NCBI RefSeq assembly: GCF_037478005.1
Contig: NZ_CP144164.1
Span: 4,526,001 to 4,590,000, forward strand
DNA length: 64,000 bases
Reading direction: 5' to 3'
From: Alteromonas sp. M12
Lineage (GTDB): Bacteria; Pseudomonadota; Gammaproteobacteria; Enterobacterales; Alteromonadaceae
The translations under genes and the position numbers were made by a program. Under the pieces are notes generated by a model. The model ran no database searches and was not told the DNA's origin. It worked only from the letters and a program-made list of their open reading frames with translations. Position 1 is the stretch's first letter. Each line of letters starts with the position of its first letter. Positions 54,127 through 63,112 of this stretch are shown in pieces.

Positions 54127-54378
54127 TTACAGCGCTTTCTCAGTCTCGGTTATTTGCGCGAATAATTGATCTTTAAGTACCACACGTTGTTTTTTTAACG
54201 ACTCTAAATAATCGTCTGAAACAGCTTCATTCTGTTCTTCAATATGATGAATTTCTTTATTTACATCATGATACTGATCAAATTGTTTAGCAAAATGTCT
54301 ATCGTTCATTTTAAGATGACGAATAGTATGATGATGTTCTGGAAAGTCATTAGTTAGTGTATGTTTTTCTATTTGCAT
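54127..54378 (-). CDS. ydcH: YdcH-family protein (DUF465)
   Basis: An 83-residue helical, charged protein: LTNDFPEHHHTIRHLKMNDRHFAKQFDQYHDVNKEIHHIE matches the DUF465/YdcH pattern, followed by DYLESLKKQRVVLKDQL. These small proteins form coiled-coil pairs and have no established biochemical role. It is 41 bp past the cytochrome-like gene's start, same strand, and could share its promoter. Confidence 0.88.
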   Translation of the reverse strand: MQIEKHTLTNDFPEHHHTIRHLKMNDRHFAKQFDQYHDVNKEIHHIEEQNEAVSDDYLESLKKQRVVLKDQLFAQITETEKAL

Positions 54379-54732
54379 GCTGAAATTTACCTTATGTTTA
54401 TCGCTCTAATTGGATAACTTCAGTGTACTGCTTAGGTAGTCTTACATATTGATCTAGGTCAGGTTTAGGGTGATAAAACGCTGAACTTATAGCGCTGCTA
54501 ATTTCCTAAGTATGCAACCTGCTTGTGGCAATGGCATTTGATTTAATTAATTGTAGTCGAATTATAGAATAGTGCTGGTTACAACTGAATTTGACCGCCA
54601 CTGCGCAGTGCCGGAAATTTTATCTACAAACAACAGGTCTAATATATCGATAGTATAAAAGCTATTAGGGTGACAACTCACTCATAGCTAACCAATTGAC
54701 ACTGTCCTATATGCATGGAGTAACCAAATATT
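54379..54732. other. Intergenic region, no gene seen
   Basis: This 354-bp region between the divergent ydcH and small membrane protein genes contains the palindrome CACTGCGCAGTG at 54599-54610. No ORF with a convincing ribosome site was found. Confidence 0.4.
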
Positions 54733-54924
54733 GTGAACAATACGGAGATTCAAATTGGCATACCATGCGTATATGAGCAATTGTGTTTTTGGTCTGGAGT
54801 AGGAATCGCTGCCTTATTTGTTGGCATAATAGCGGCAATCGTTGTTTCTGTTTGGCGAGACAAAATAAAACAGCGGAAAAAGCGCGAAAAGCGGCTAAGG
54901 CAACGAAAAAGCAAGTTGCAATAG
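54733..54924 (+). CDS. Small single-span membrane protein, module copy 1
   Basis: A 63-residue protein with a short conserved lead (IGIPCVYEQLCFWSG), one transmembrane span (VGIAALFVGIIAAIVVSVW) and a very basic tail (RDKIKQRKKREKRLRQRKSK). GTG 54733 is the start with GGAG upstream. A second, nonsense-mutated copy lies at 57843-58034. The two share the Cys-x-Tyr-Glu-Gln-Leu-Cys-Phe stretch. The family is unknown to me. It stands at the left edge of a module that is repeated to the right. Confidence 0.7.
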   Translation: MNNTEIQIGIPCVYEQLCFWSGVGIAALFVGIIAAIVVSVWRDKIKQRKKREKRLRQRKSKLQ

Positions 54925-54974
54925 TTAACAGTGCGTTTTTCTGATCAACGAGTTTTGTGCCGCGGTTTTTCAGG

Positions 54975-56267
54975 TTACTTAAGCGCTGGTTGTAAATACA
55001 CAGTACCTTCTTTCATCACAAAAACAACGTTCTCAAGTAAACTGATGTCATCTAATGGGTTGCCTTTGATCGCGACTATGTCGGCCATTTTCCCTTCTTC
55101 AATGCTGCCAAATAGCTGTTCTTGCTGGAGAAGCTTCGCCGAGTTGATAGTAGCTGCTTGTAGGGCTTGCAGTGGTGTCATACCAAACTCTACCATTCGC
55201 GAAAACTGTTTGGCGTTGTCACCATGGGGGTAAACCCCTGCGTCGCTGCCAAATACCATATTGACGCCCGCCTTTACTGCTTTTCTGAAGTTTTCACGCT
55301 GCTTTTTACCTACCGTACGTTCCTTCGCTAAACTTTCCTCTAATATGCCTGCGTTTTTGCCTTCACTTAGAATAAATTCAGTAACGTAGATATCCATAGA
55401 AAAGTAAGTTCCGTTTTTCTTAGCTAAAGAAATCGCCTCGTCATTAAGAAATGAAGCATGTTCTATTGAATCTACACCCGCCTTTATCGCACTGACAATA
55501 CCGTCGGTTCCGTGTGCGTGAGCCGCCACTATTAATCCTCGCATATGAGCTTCGTCAACAATGGCTTGCATTTCTTCTAGCGTATATTGCTGAACGCCTA
55601 CTTTAGTGCCTTTAGATAACACCCCACCTGTGGCGCAAAACTTAATCACAGTTGCGCCGTACTTAATATTCTCACGAACTTTTTTACGCACTCCCCAAGG
55701 ACCATCTGCCACACCATCGGCTGTCACTTTATATTCAGCAGGCAACAGATTGTTATCACAGTGCCCACCGGTAACACCTAAAGAGCTTCCTGCGACAAAC
55801 ATCCGTGGCCCTTCAATGTCGCCATCATTAATCGCATCACGCAGTGCCACATCGGAAAAACCTGGAGCGCCTACATCCCGCACGGTAGTAAAGCCAGCCA
55901 TTAAAGTTACTTTCGCATGTTTTGCGCCCGTTAATGTCACTCTAGGTAAAGAGTCAGCTAAGCCACTATAACCATGTTGTTGTGAATCGGCAGTAAGATG
56001 AACGTGCATATCGGTCAGACCGGGTAAAAGTGTATGACCGCTCAAATCGACGGTGTTTTGCGGCATTGGGGCACGCTTATTGGCGGTAATTTTGACAATT
56101 TTACCGTCTTGAATTTCTAATAACGGACGCGTGACCAATTTACCGGTTTTAACATTCACAAAGGCGTCTGCATAAACAAACTGAGTGTCTGCAATGGCCA
56201 GAGTATTTAACGCAAATACGCCAAAAACAGAAAATAACATGCTGCGAATGAGCTGAAATCCTTTCAT
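54975..56267 (-). CDS. Secreted amidohydrolase, imidazolonepropionase/prolidase-like
   Basis: A 430-residue metal-dependent hydrolase with a signal peptide (to AIADT, ~28). Metal ligands are visible: DMHVHL, the lysine in VIKFCATGGVL, VAAHAHG, SIEHASFL and the Asp in FGSDAGV. This set is typical of Xaa-Pro dipeptidase-type amidohydrolases acting on dipeptides or cyclic amides. ATG 56267 has an adequate ribosome site. It is the central gene of the first copy of a repeated module, followed on the same strand by... no further gene; the alpha/beta-hydrolase lies upstream, 132 bp away. The substrate is unknown. Confidence 0.88.
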   Translation of the reverse strand: MKGFQLIRSMLFSVFGVFALNTLAIADTQFVYADAFVNVKTGKLVTRPLLEIQDGKIVKITANKRAPMPQNTVDLSGHTLLPGLTDMHVHLTADSQQHGYSGLADSLPRVTLTGAKHAKVTLMAGFTTVRDVGAPGFSDVALRDAINDGDIEGPRMFVAGSSLGVTGGHCDNNLLPAEYKVTADGVADGPWGVRKKVRENIKYGATVIKFCATGGVLSKGTKVGVQQYTLEEMQAIVDEAHMRGLIVAAHAHGTDGIVSAIKAGVDSIEHASFLNDEAISLAKKNGTYFSMDIYVTEFILSEGKNAGILEESLAKERTVGKKQRENFRKAVKAGVNMVFGSDAGVYPHGDNAKQFSRMVEFGMTPLQALQAATINSAKLLQQEQLFGSIEEGKMADIVAIKGNPLDDISLLENVVFVMKEGTVYLQPALK

Positions 56268-56399
56268 ACCTTAGATACCTTTTATGAGTGTGATTGTATT
56301 TTTACTATACAATTTTTTATGAAAACAATACTAATGGATAATTACGACACGCCAAATAGCCTGAGAGGTTCTGCTTACTTTCTTTTTAATGCAAAGTGC

Positions 56400-57668
56400 T
56401 TATTTCTCAATTAAATAATCAGAATCCAGTGACCAAAAGTTATTTTCGAGTCTTTTCAATGGCCGTTCTTTAGAACCAGGTTCGGCATTGAATAAGATCA
56501 GGTTGATAAGGTCAGAACTGACGGCTGGATTACTATGAAAATAATCATGTCCAATAAAACTGCCCGACTTTGGTACTTTGATTAAGCTCACATTTCCTAC
56601 TGAATTAAAGATATTGCGCTCATTGAGATTAACATCTTTGGTATTTAATCGACCAAAACTCAAGCTGTTTGTTAACCATTGGGAGATACCCAAGGCGCTA
56701 TCTTCTTGAGACGTATAAATAGTAATTTTTCCAAAGGCTGGCCCAAATTGTTCGGCCATTAATCGCTGTTTAATAATCCCAAAATCGAGATCTGGCGCCG
56801 CCAGAATGAGGTTTTCGATACGTAAGTCTTTCCTTGGGTTTCCGCCACTGGCTCTATTCTCAATGATCAGCTCCCGTAGCGTTGTGGTGACGACATCAGT
56901 ACCTCGACTGTGGGCAATAATATGAATGTTTTCGATTTCAGGATTTTTAAACAGTAATCGTAAGGTTTCTTTTAAATGGAAAATCGTAAATTGTCCCGAC
57001 TCTCTATCTGCAAAATAGGCATTCAAGCCTTTTGCCGCCGCAGGCCAAGAATATACGATAGGCACACCTTGGCGTTTTAGAAAATGCCAAATACCAGCAA
57101 GAGTAAATACGGATTCATTAAAAGTATTATTGAAACCGTGAACAAATAAAATTACGTCTTTATTTTCACTTTGTTTTAAACGTTGGCTAATATTGTTGTT
57201 GAGTTGATTTTCATGAAAAGACTTTTGCGCGAGAATTTCTTCGTCAATTTGAAGTCGATCTCCTACCCGTCTAAATTTATACGGCGATAAAGGAAAGCGT
57301 CCCTGCTCGTCGACGTTTTCTAGTACATAGGTTAAATCAGCTGAACGATTTTGCAGGTTACTTTGCGCTAATAATGTATTCCACGGCAATAACTTATCTG
57401 CAAAATTCACTTTGGCAACACCATAAGCAATTGATGGCGAACGACTCGCATCGTATATAACTCCTTTTTGCTCAGAGCTACCTCGGTCTGTCACATATAT
57501 CAGTTCCATACTGGTTTCACGCAGAGCTTCGGGCACCTCACTTTCTGCATAAGGCGTATTGATAAATACATTAGGTGTCGGCATTAATTTTGGAGCGGAA
57601 GCACACGCAGATATCAGCAGAACTAAAAAGGAGATAAAAACTGAGCGTTGAGCTCTGTGGTGAAACAT
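56400..57668 (-). CDS. Alpha/beta-hydrolase lipoprotein (DUF900), module copy 1
   Basis: A 422-residue lipoprotein (lipobox LLISAC, Cys ~22). Conserved segments are SMELIYVTDRGSSEQKG, ILFVHGFNNTF (oxyanion side), PIVYSWPAAAKGL, and the nucleophile motif AHSRGTDVV. This is the DUF900 group of alpha/beta-hydrolases. MFHHRAQRSVFIS is the native start at ATG 57668, with AAGGA upstream; a longer frame to 57728 is not family-like. A truncated second copy of its 5' part lies at 59792-60058, sharing about 330 bp of DNA. Confidence 0.85.
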   Translation of the reverse strand: MFHHRAQRSVFISFLVLLISACASAPKLMPTPNVFINTPYAESEVPEALRETSMELIYVTDRGSSEQKGVIYDASRSPSIAYGVAKVNFADKLLPWNTLLAQSNLQNRSADLTYVLENVDEQGRFPLSPYKFRRVGDRLQIDEEILAQKSFHENQLNNNISQRLKQSENKDVILFVHGFNNTFNESVFTLAGIWHFLKRQGVPIVYSWPAAAKGLNAYFADRESGQFTIFHLKETLRLLFKNPEIENIHIIAHSRGTDVVTTTLRELIIENRASGGNPRKDLRIENLILAAPDLDFGIIKQRLMAEQFGPAFGKITIYTSQEDSALGISQWLTNSLSFGRLNTKDVNLNERNIFNSVGNVSLIKVPKSGSFIGHDYFHSNPAVSSDLINLILFNAEPGSKERPLKRLENNFWSLDSDYLIEK

Positions 57669-57750
57669 AGTTATTCCTTTTTCGCTTGTTCGGGAATTTA
57701 CAAGGCCAATACAAAAAGTAATAACCAAGGGAGCAAAATATAACAGATTT
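57421..57750. repeat. Duplicated segment, left copy
   Basis: This ~330-bp stretch covers the promoter, signal peptide and first ~80 codons of the DUF900 hydrolase. It aligns base for base, with scattered differences and a few small indels, to 59811-60143. Both copies share landmarks such as GCTTGTTCGGGAATTTACAA and AGCAAAATATAACAGATTT. Confidence 0.9.
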
Positions 57751-57774
57751 CAAATCTGTGGCCCAACAGATTTG
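57743..57774. other. Triple inverted repeat at the right edge of the left copy
   Basis: ACAGATTT, its inverse AAATCTGT and again ACAGATTTG follow in order over 32 bp, so two alternative hairpins can form. The first ACAGATTT is part of the duplicated segment; the rest is present only here. It could mark a recombination junction. Confidence 0.6.
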
Positions 57775-57842
57775 TCGGAAATGCTTTGCCTGAGAATCAG
57801 GTCTTATATATCACTAAAAGATAAAGAGGCAGCGTAAACAAT

Positions 57843-58034
57843 ATGGAAATTAGCATTGGTTTACCTTGCGCGTATGAACAGCTATGTTTCTTGTAAGGCG
57901 TGGGCATCGCCGTTTTATTTATCAGCATAATCGCTGCAATTATTATCTCGGTATGGCGAGACAAAATAAAACAACAGAAAAAACGCGAATTGCGGAAAAA
58001 GCAAAGACAAAAACGTCGGCAAAAGAGCTCATAA
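57843..58034 (+). pseudogene. Small membrane protein, module copy 2, nonsense-interrupted
   Basis: The frame from ATG 57843 reads MEISIGLPCAYEQLCFL, then a TAA at 57894-57896, then GVGIAVLFISIIAAIIIS, VWRDKIKQQKKREL and a basic tail to 58034. It is clearly homologous to the protein at 54733. The TAA stands where the paralogue has Ser, just before the membrane span. An in-frame GTG at 57900 with AAGG before it might allow a 45-residue product by re-initiation. I treat it as a pseudogene because the intact N-terminal domain is cut off. Confidence 0.8.
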
Positions 58035-58104
58035 AGATGCCTATCTTACTTTTCCCGCCTTCTTATACTGTGGACTCGAATTGGCTGATTAATAAAGTAA
58101 TACA

Positions 58105-59700
58105 TTACTGAATGACGCTATTTGTCAGCTTTATTAAGTTCTTTTCGAACTGCAGAACTTCCGGGCTTTGGCAATCCAAGGTTTTAATTCCGTGCTCAAG
58201 ACCAGCAAGGATATGCCCGCTTTTTTCCAGTGTGAGGAAGCTATCTAAAAAATCAGCAAATTCGCCGCTCGCGGGGCCGCAGAATCTCTCACATAAGGTT
58301 TGAAATTCGGGGTTTACACGATAGACCTTGCCTATTCGTATGCCGCCAGCACTACCTGCGTAGTTGCCCATCTGGTCTTGATAGTCAATCACTCGAGTGG
58401 TGGTGCGGGTATCCACTACTTTGGTTCCTTCACGAAAACAAGCATCCTGACGATTGCCGGTGAGTTTTGCCTTACTTACCGCGAAGCGACTGAAGTCGTA
58501 AATGTATTTGCTGATCAAAAGCGATGGGAACTGCAACGATACATCAGTATTTTTGGCACCTTTGAGCCCTGCCTCAGCGGCTAGGTCAAAAAACCGTTTA
58601 AGATCGGCTGTTCCCGCTTTCTTGGCATATTCAGCTTCCAGTTGCTGGTTTATTTTGGCAATCGTTTGAATGTCATAGCGGTAGATAGCATCTAGATACA
58701 CACCTCCGAGCATTGAACAATAAGGGGAGGAATCACAGGTGCCAAATACTCGCTGATTAATCTTCAAACGTGCATATGACTTGGCTTTCTCGCTCATATT
58801 ATGTTGGGCGATGGATACTGAACCTTGATAACTAAGATTAAACCTCATGGACTCCCACCGGTTAACTGAACCTCGTTCATAAAAATGTAGCTCTATAGCC
58901 ATAAAACGTTTGCAGTGCTCCCGCACTCTTGGCAACACCTCTTCACTAACAAATCCTTCAAATCCGATTTTATCATTCCCTTTATAATTGGCCTTAACCC
59001 ATTCATCACGCTCATCTATGGTGCTATCGAACTCTGCATCGACGTGAGCTATAGAGCCGTAACAAAAGGGATCATTGCGAGGATAAAGCGAGAAAGGACC
59101 GATTTGGCCAAGGACTTTATCTACCCGGTCTAGCTGTTTTGGGGGTGTTAATGCGTCTATACCGTCCTCCCCGAGCGCGGTACGAGCTGCACTTGACGGG
59201 TTATACTGAGTTCGAGTGATGATGCCATCACGATAGCGAAATACAAAGTTATCAAAGTCGTAATAACCATAAGAATCTGACCAATCTTGCATAGACAGAC
59301 GAATGTTATAGTTTGTCCGAAAGCCTGCAGCTCCAGAGCACGTTTTTTCGATAGCAGGAATAACCTGTTGAAGTACAAATTGTTCGAGATTCGGTTTGAA
59401 CAACTGAGCTCGTTGTTTGGGGCTGAGCTTATGCTCTACCCGCAAAGGGATCGTTTTGGGAAAACTTCCTTTATTTTCCAACTTACACCAACCGGACAAC
59501 GAACCATTATCGTAAGGCATAAGTTTTAATTTATCAGTCTGAAGCAGAATGTGTTCAATAGCTTTGCTCTGGGCGGCAACGAATGAAGGAGATGACAGCA
59601 AAAAAAGTGAAATGACCGAGGCCATAATGAACTTTAGATTCCTGAAAACGCTATGTCTTCCCAGAGCATACTTTTGTAGACTTTTTTGTGACCTTGTCAT
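58105..59700 (-). CDS. Large secreted Cys-rich protein of unknown function
   Basis: A 531-residue protein with a signal peptide (hydrophobic ~27-42, ending FVAAQS). Ten cysteines in the mature part, including CDSSPYC and CERFC, suggest five disulfides. Recurrent pattern: SLSGWCKLE, GFRTNYNIRLSMQDWSDS and LYPRNDPFCYGS look like two related beta-rich halves. I do not recognise any family or catalytic motif. GGAGG at 7-nt spacing before ATG 59700 makes it a firm gene call. It takes the central place in the second module copy, where the first copy has an amidohydrolase. Confidence 0.75.
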   Translation of the reverse strand: MTRSQKSLQKYALGRHSVFRNLKFIMASVISLFLLSSPSFVAAQSKAIEHILLQTDKLKLMPYDNGSLSGWCKLENKGSFPKTIPLRVEHKLSPKQRAQLFKPNLEQFVLQQVIPAIEKTCSGAAGFRTNYNIRLSMQDWSDSYGYYDFDNFVFRYRDGIITRTQYNPSSAARTALGEDGIDALTPPKQLDRVDKVLGQIGPFSLYPRNDPFCYGSIAHVDAEFDSTIDERDEWVKANYKGNDKIGFEGFVSEEVLPRVREHCKRFMAIELHFYERGSVNRWESMRFNLSYQGSVSIAQHNMSEKAKSYARLKINQRVFGTCDSSPYCSMLGGVYLDAIYRYDIQTIAKINQQLEAEYAKKAGTADLKRFFDLAAEAGLKGAKNTDVSLQFPSLLISKYIYDFSRFAVSKAKLTGNRQDACFREGTKVVDTRTTTRVIDYQDQMGNYAGSAGGIRIGKVYRVNPEFQTLCERFCGPASGEFADFLDSFLTLEKSGHILAGLEHGIKTLDCQSPEVLQFEKNLIKLTNSVIQ

Positions 59701-59791
59701 GGGTTAGCCTCCATGAAGAATAAAGACTTCAATTGGTATTTAAGGAATAGCAGAAAATCCCTGATTGGTCTAGCCGCTTACGGATCACGCT

Positions 59792-60058
59792 TCAAATGAC
59801 AATGAGTAAACCATAAGCAATTGATGGCAAACGACTCGCATCGTATATAACCCCTTTTTGCTCAGAGCTACCTCGGTCTGTCACATATATCAGTTCCATA
59901 CTGGTTTCACGCAGAGCTTCGGGAATATCGCTTTCTAAAAAAGGCGTATTGATAAAACCATTCGGTGTCGGCATTAATTTGGGACTGGAAGAACAAGCAG
60001 ATAACAAAAGCACTAACAGCGAAATAAAAACGGCAAATTGGCCTCTAAGGTGAAACAC
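59792..60058 (-). pseudogene. Truncated DUF900 hydrolase, module copy 2
   Basis: The frame from ATG 60058 runs about 80 residues that closely match the start of the DUF900 lipoprotein at 57668 (LLLSACSSSPKLMPTP, then SMELIYVTDRGSSEQKG and SIAYG), and then departs into LLIVI and a stop. The hydrolase core with HGFNN and AHSRG is missing. It retains the duplicated promoter, so a short lipopeptide could still be made. I call it a gene remnant left by a truncated duplication. Confidence 0.85.
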
Positions 60059-60143
60059 CTTATTTGTTCCTTTTTTCGCTTGTTCGGGAATTTACAAGGC
60101 CAATACAAAGGTAATAACCACGGGAGCAAAATATAACAGATTT
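59811..60143. repeat. Duplicated segment, right copy
   Basis: This is the partner of 57421-57750. The match begins at CCATAAGCAATTGATGGC and ends at ATATAACAGATTT. To the left of 59811 the sequence is unrelated to the hydrolase, which defines the truncation point. Confidence 0.9.
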
Positions 60144-60396
60144 ATTCGACCTTAGGATTTTCGTTGGTATTCGGTATAAAAATACACCTTGACTACCCTG
60201 CATATTGAGAGTACTTTAGTCCCAAGGTTTGAGAAAAGGCCTGTTTTTGTGAATCCCTCGTTGTTTTCCATTTGTAGTAATCTAGTCATAATAGTTTATT
60301 TGTAATACTTCGCGTTATCCTCAGTACAATCTCCATTTTTCACGCTCAATTGCCAAATTTTTTGGCACAATTTTAATTATTTCTAGGATATCTATT
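60144..60396. promoter_or_regulatory. Upstream region and likely long 5' leader of the cold-shock gene
   Basis: A possible sigma-70 promoter is TTGACT (60189-60194), 17 bp, TACTTT (60212-60217), which would give a leader of about 170 nt. Long structured leaders are usual for cspA-type mRNAs. No classical cold-box was identified. Confidence 0.35.
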
Positions 60397-60606
60397 ATGT
60401 CTAATACAACTACTGGTTCAGTAAAATGGTTTAACGAAGGTAAAGGTTTTGGTTTTATCGAACAAGAATCTGGCCCTGACGTTTTCGCTCACTTCAGCGC
60501 AATCGTTAGCGATGGCTTTAAAACGTTAGCTGAAGGACAGCGCGTACAATTCTCTGTTACTCAAGGTCAAAAAGGCCCACAAGCAGAAAACATTGTTTGT
60601 ATCTAA
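60397..60606 (+). CDS. CspA-family cold-shock protein
   Basis: A 69-residue single cold-shock domain: [21 protein letters not shown] with RNP1 (KGFGFI) and RNP2-like DVFAHFSAI. These proteins bind single-stranded RNA and DNA and melt RNA structure. The AGGA ribosome site precedes ATG 60397. The gene is followed by a hairpin and then the RNase R gene on the same strand. Confidence 0.97.
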   Translation: MSNTTTGSVKWFNEGKGFGFIEQESGPDVFAHFSAIVSDGFKTLAEGQRVQFSVTQGQKGPQAENIVCI

Positions 60607-60633
60607 ACCGCTTTAACTAAACAGATAAAGCTA

Positions 60634-60678
60634 ATGTCAGATTTTGCTCATATGTAAATGTGAGCAGAAGACTGACAT
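60634..60678 (+). terminator. Hairpin between csp and the RNase R gene
   Basis: ATGTCAG pairs with CTGACAT and, inside, TGCTCA pairs with TGAGCA, with an internal loop. It lies 28 bp after the csp stop. No strong T run follows, so it may be a processing or partial termination site. Confidence 0.5.
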
Positions 60679-60850
60679 ACAATTAAGTCCAACGAGTTAT
60701 CAATACTTTTACTCGTTTTATTATTTCGACTCATTTTCAGAGTCACACCGCCCTGTTTTTCATAAGTTCTATTTCCAACATACTGGTTTACATCCCCATT
60801 TTTGAAAAAACACGTAAAACGCAAGGCGGCTCAAAGAGAATTTTATTAAT

Positions 60851-63112
60851 TTGAATCAAACCGCATCAATTTCAGCAACTCACCCTGCAAATGTTAGAAC
60901 CTATGACAACCCTATTCCTGGTCGTGAATTTATATTAAGCCTGTTTAGCAACGTCAAAAAACACCTAAACCGCGAACAAATCGCCGATGCATTAGCATTG
61001 CACTCCTCACAAGATAAAGAGGCACTAAGAAGACGTTTGCGCGCCATGGAACGTGATGGTCAGCTATCATTTCAGCGCAAGGGCTATCAACTCATCGATC
61101 CAGAATCACTGGTAAGTGGCGTCATCAATATTCACCCGGATGGCTTCGGATTCGTCACTTATAGCGAGTCTGAAAAAGACTTATTTATACCCAAAAATCA
61201 ATTAAATCACGTATTTGACGGTGATATTGTTCAGGTACTTATTGAACCCACAAAAAATGCAAAACGTGCTTTCAATACGCTGATTAAAGTGCTCGAACGC
61301 AACACCACTCACATTGTTGGTTTGCTCCAACGTGAGAGTAAAGGTTACGTCTTGCAGTCAGATAACAGCAAGATTTCACACATTATCCAGGTTGATAAGA
61401 GTAAGCTCAATCAAGCACGCGTCGGTCAGTATGTGAATGCAAAAATCCTAAATTACCCTAATTTTCGCCAACACACACAAGTTGAAATTACTGACGTACT
61501 AGGTAACGTTAGCGATGCCGGAATAGACAGCAAACTTGCCCTTTATCGACACGGTATTTCAGCTCAATGGGATAACACCCTACTTGAAGCAGCAAGCGCT
61601 TTGGGTACGCAAGTGTCTGAAAAAGATAAAACCCAGCGCGTAGATTATCGCTCTCTGCCATTTGTGACCATTGATGGTGCCGATGCGAAAGACTTTGATG
61701 ATGCGGTTTATTGTGAAAAGTTAGAAACTGGCGAATGGCGTCTATTGGTTGCAATAGCAGATGTTTCTCACTACGTTCTGCCAAACGATGATTTAGATAT
61801 TGAGGCGCAACAACGAGCGACATCAATTTATCTTCCAGATCAGGTTGTTCCTATGTTACCTGAAGCCTTGTCCAACGGACTTTGCTCGCTAAACCCAGAT
61901 GAAGATCGCTTAGTGATGGTTTGCGAAATGACAATTAATCAAAAAGGGCTAGTTAGCAACGCTCAGTTTTCTGAGGGCTTGATTAAGTCTCATGCTCGAT
62001 TAACATACAATCAAGCCAATGCACTTGTTACTAAACCAGGTAGTAAGCTGGGTAAGACAATTTCCGATTCCAATCCAGAAATAGTGCCACATGTTGCAAA
62101 CTTACACTCCTTGTTTAGAGTTTTAGGCAAACAACGCAAACAACGAGGTGCAATTGAATTCGAAACACAAGAACTCGCGCTTAAACTCAACAAAAATAAA
62201 AACATCGCCAACATATCACCGCTGAAGCGCAACGACGCGCATCGAATGATAGAAGAGTTCATGCTTTGCGCCAATGTCGCCACTGCGCAGTTTTTAGAAC
62301 GTAACAAAATTCCGAGTTTATTTAGAGTACATGCCGGTCCGCAACAGAAAAAGTTAACGGCACTTCGCGCATTTTTGTCAGACAAAGGTTTAAACCTCGG
62401 CGGCGGAGATAAGCCAACACCTCATCACTATAATAATTTATTAAAAAAGGTGAGTAAAAGAGCGGATGCAAAGGTGATTCAAACCTTGTTACTTCGCTCA
62501 CAAAGTCAGGCGGAATATTCGCCAAATAATCAAGGACACTTTGGTTTAGCTTACGACGCCTATGCCCATTTCACTTCGCCAATTAGGCGCTACCCTGATT
62601 TATTAACTCACCGTGCAATTCGCGCAAAGATTCGAAAACAACAAAAAAGAACGGGGTTGCAATGGGTATTACGCCAATTAAAGTTGGATAAATTGCAAAA
62701 TAAGACACTGCCTAAAACGGCATATCCCTATAACTCCGAAGAGATTGATCTTTTATCAGTGCATTGCTCTAACCAATCGCGCTTAGCAGACATCGTTAGT
62801 CGCGAAGTTGAAAACGCAATGATGTGCAAGTATATGCAACCTTTTATCGGCAATTCTTTTGAAGCATGTATATCGGGAATGAACAGCTCAGGTTTATTTG
62901 TTACGTTAGCGCAATCTGGTGCCGAAGGCCTAGTGCACATTGCAAGTTTGCCCGGTCAAGGATTTAACTTTGACGCAAATAAGCAAAAATTAACCAACAA
63001 CCATCATGAATTTGAAATAGGGAATGAAGTCACCGTTGTGTTAAAGGACGTTGACTCACTTAACCGTAAAATGAATTTCGAACTCCCTTTAGATTCCTCT
63101 GCAGTCGTTTAA
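60851..63112 (+). CDS. rnr: RNase R-type 3'-5' exoribonuclease
   Basis: A 753-residue RNase II/R protein: HTH_12 (~20-80, LNREQIADALALHSSQDKEALRRRLRAMERDGQL), cold-shock domains (~90-240), the RNB catalytic domain (~245-580, IDGADAKDFDDAVY with the Asp cluster and TSPIRRYPDLLTHRA), and S1 (~650-735). The Lys-rich C-terminal extension of E. coli RNase R is absent. Start TTG 60851 has a weak ribosome site. It follows a cold-shock gene, fitting RNase R's known cold induction. Whether the genome has another rnr copy cannot be seen. Confidence 0.9.
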   Translation: MNQTASISATHPANVRTYDNPIPGREFILSLFSNVKKHLNREQIADALALHSSQDKEALRRRLRAMERDGQLSFQRKGYQLIDPESLVSGVINIHPDGFGFVTYSESEKDLFIPKNQLNHVFDGDIVQVLIEPTKNAKRAFNTLIKVLERNTTHIVGLLQRESKGYVLQSDNSKISHIIQVDKSKLNQARVGQYVNAKILNYPNFRQHTQVEITDVLGNVSDAGIDSKLALYRHGISAQWDNTLLEAASALGTQVSEKDKTQRVDYRSLPFVTIDGADAKDFDDAVYCEKLETGEWRLLVAIADVSHYVLPNDDLDIEAQQRATSIYLPDQVVPMLPEALSNGLCSLNPDEDRLVMVCEMTINQKGLVSNAQFSEGLIKSHARLTYNQANALVTKPGSKLGKTISDSNPEIVPHVANLHSLFRVLGKQRKQRGAIEFETQELALKLNKNKNIANISPLKRNDAHRMIEEFMLCANVATAQFLERNKIPSLFRVHAGPQQKKLTALRAFLSDKGLNLGGGDKPTPHHYNNLLKKVSKRADAKVIQTLLLRSQSQAEYSPNNQGHFGLAYDAYAHFTSPIRRYPDLLTHRAIRAKIRKQQKRTGLQWVLRQLKLDKLQNKTLPKTAYPYNSEEIDLLSVHCSNQSRLADIVSREVENAMMCKYMQPFIGNSFEACISGMNSSGLFVTLAQSGAEGLVHIASLPGQGFNFDANKQKLTNNHHEFEIGNEVTVVLKDVDSLNRKMNFELPLDSSAVV

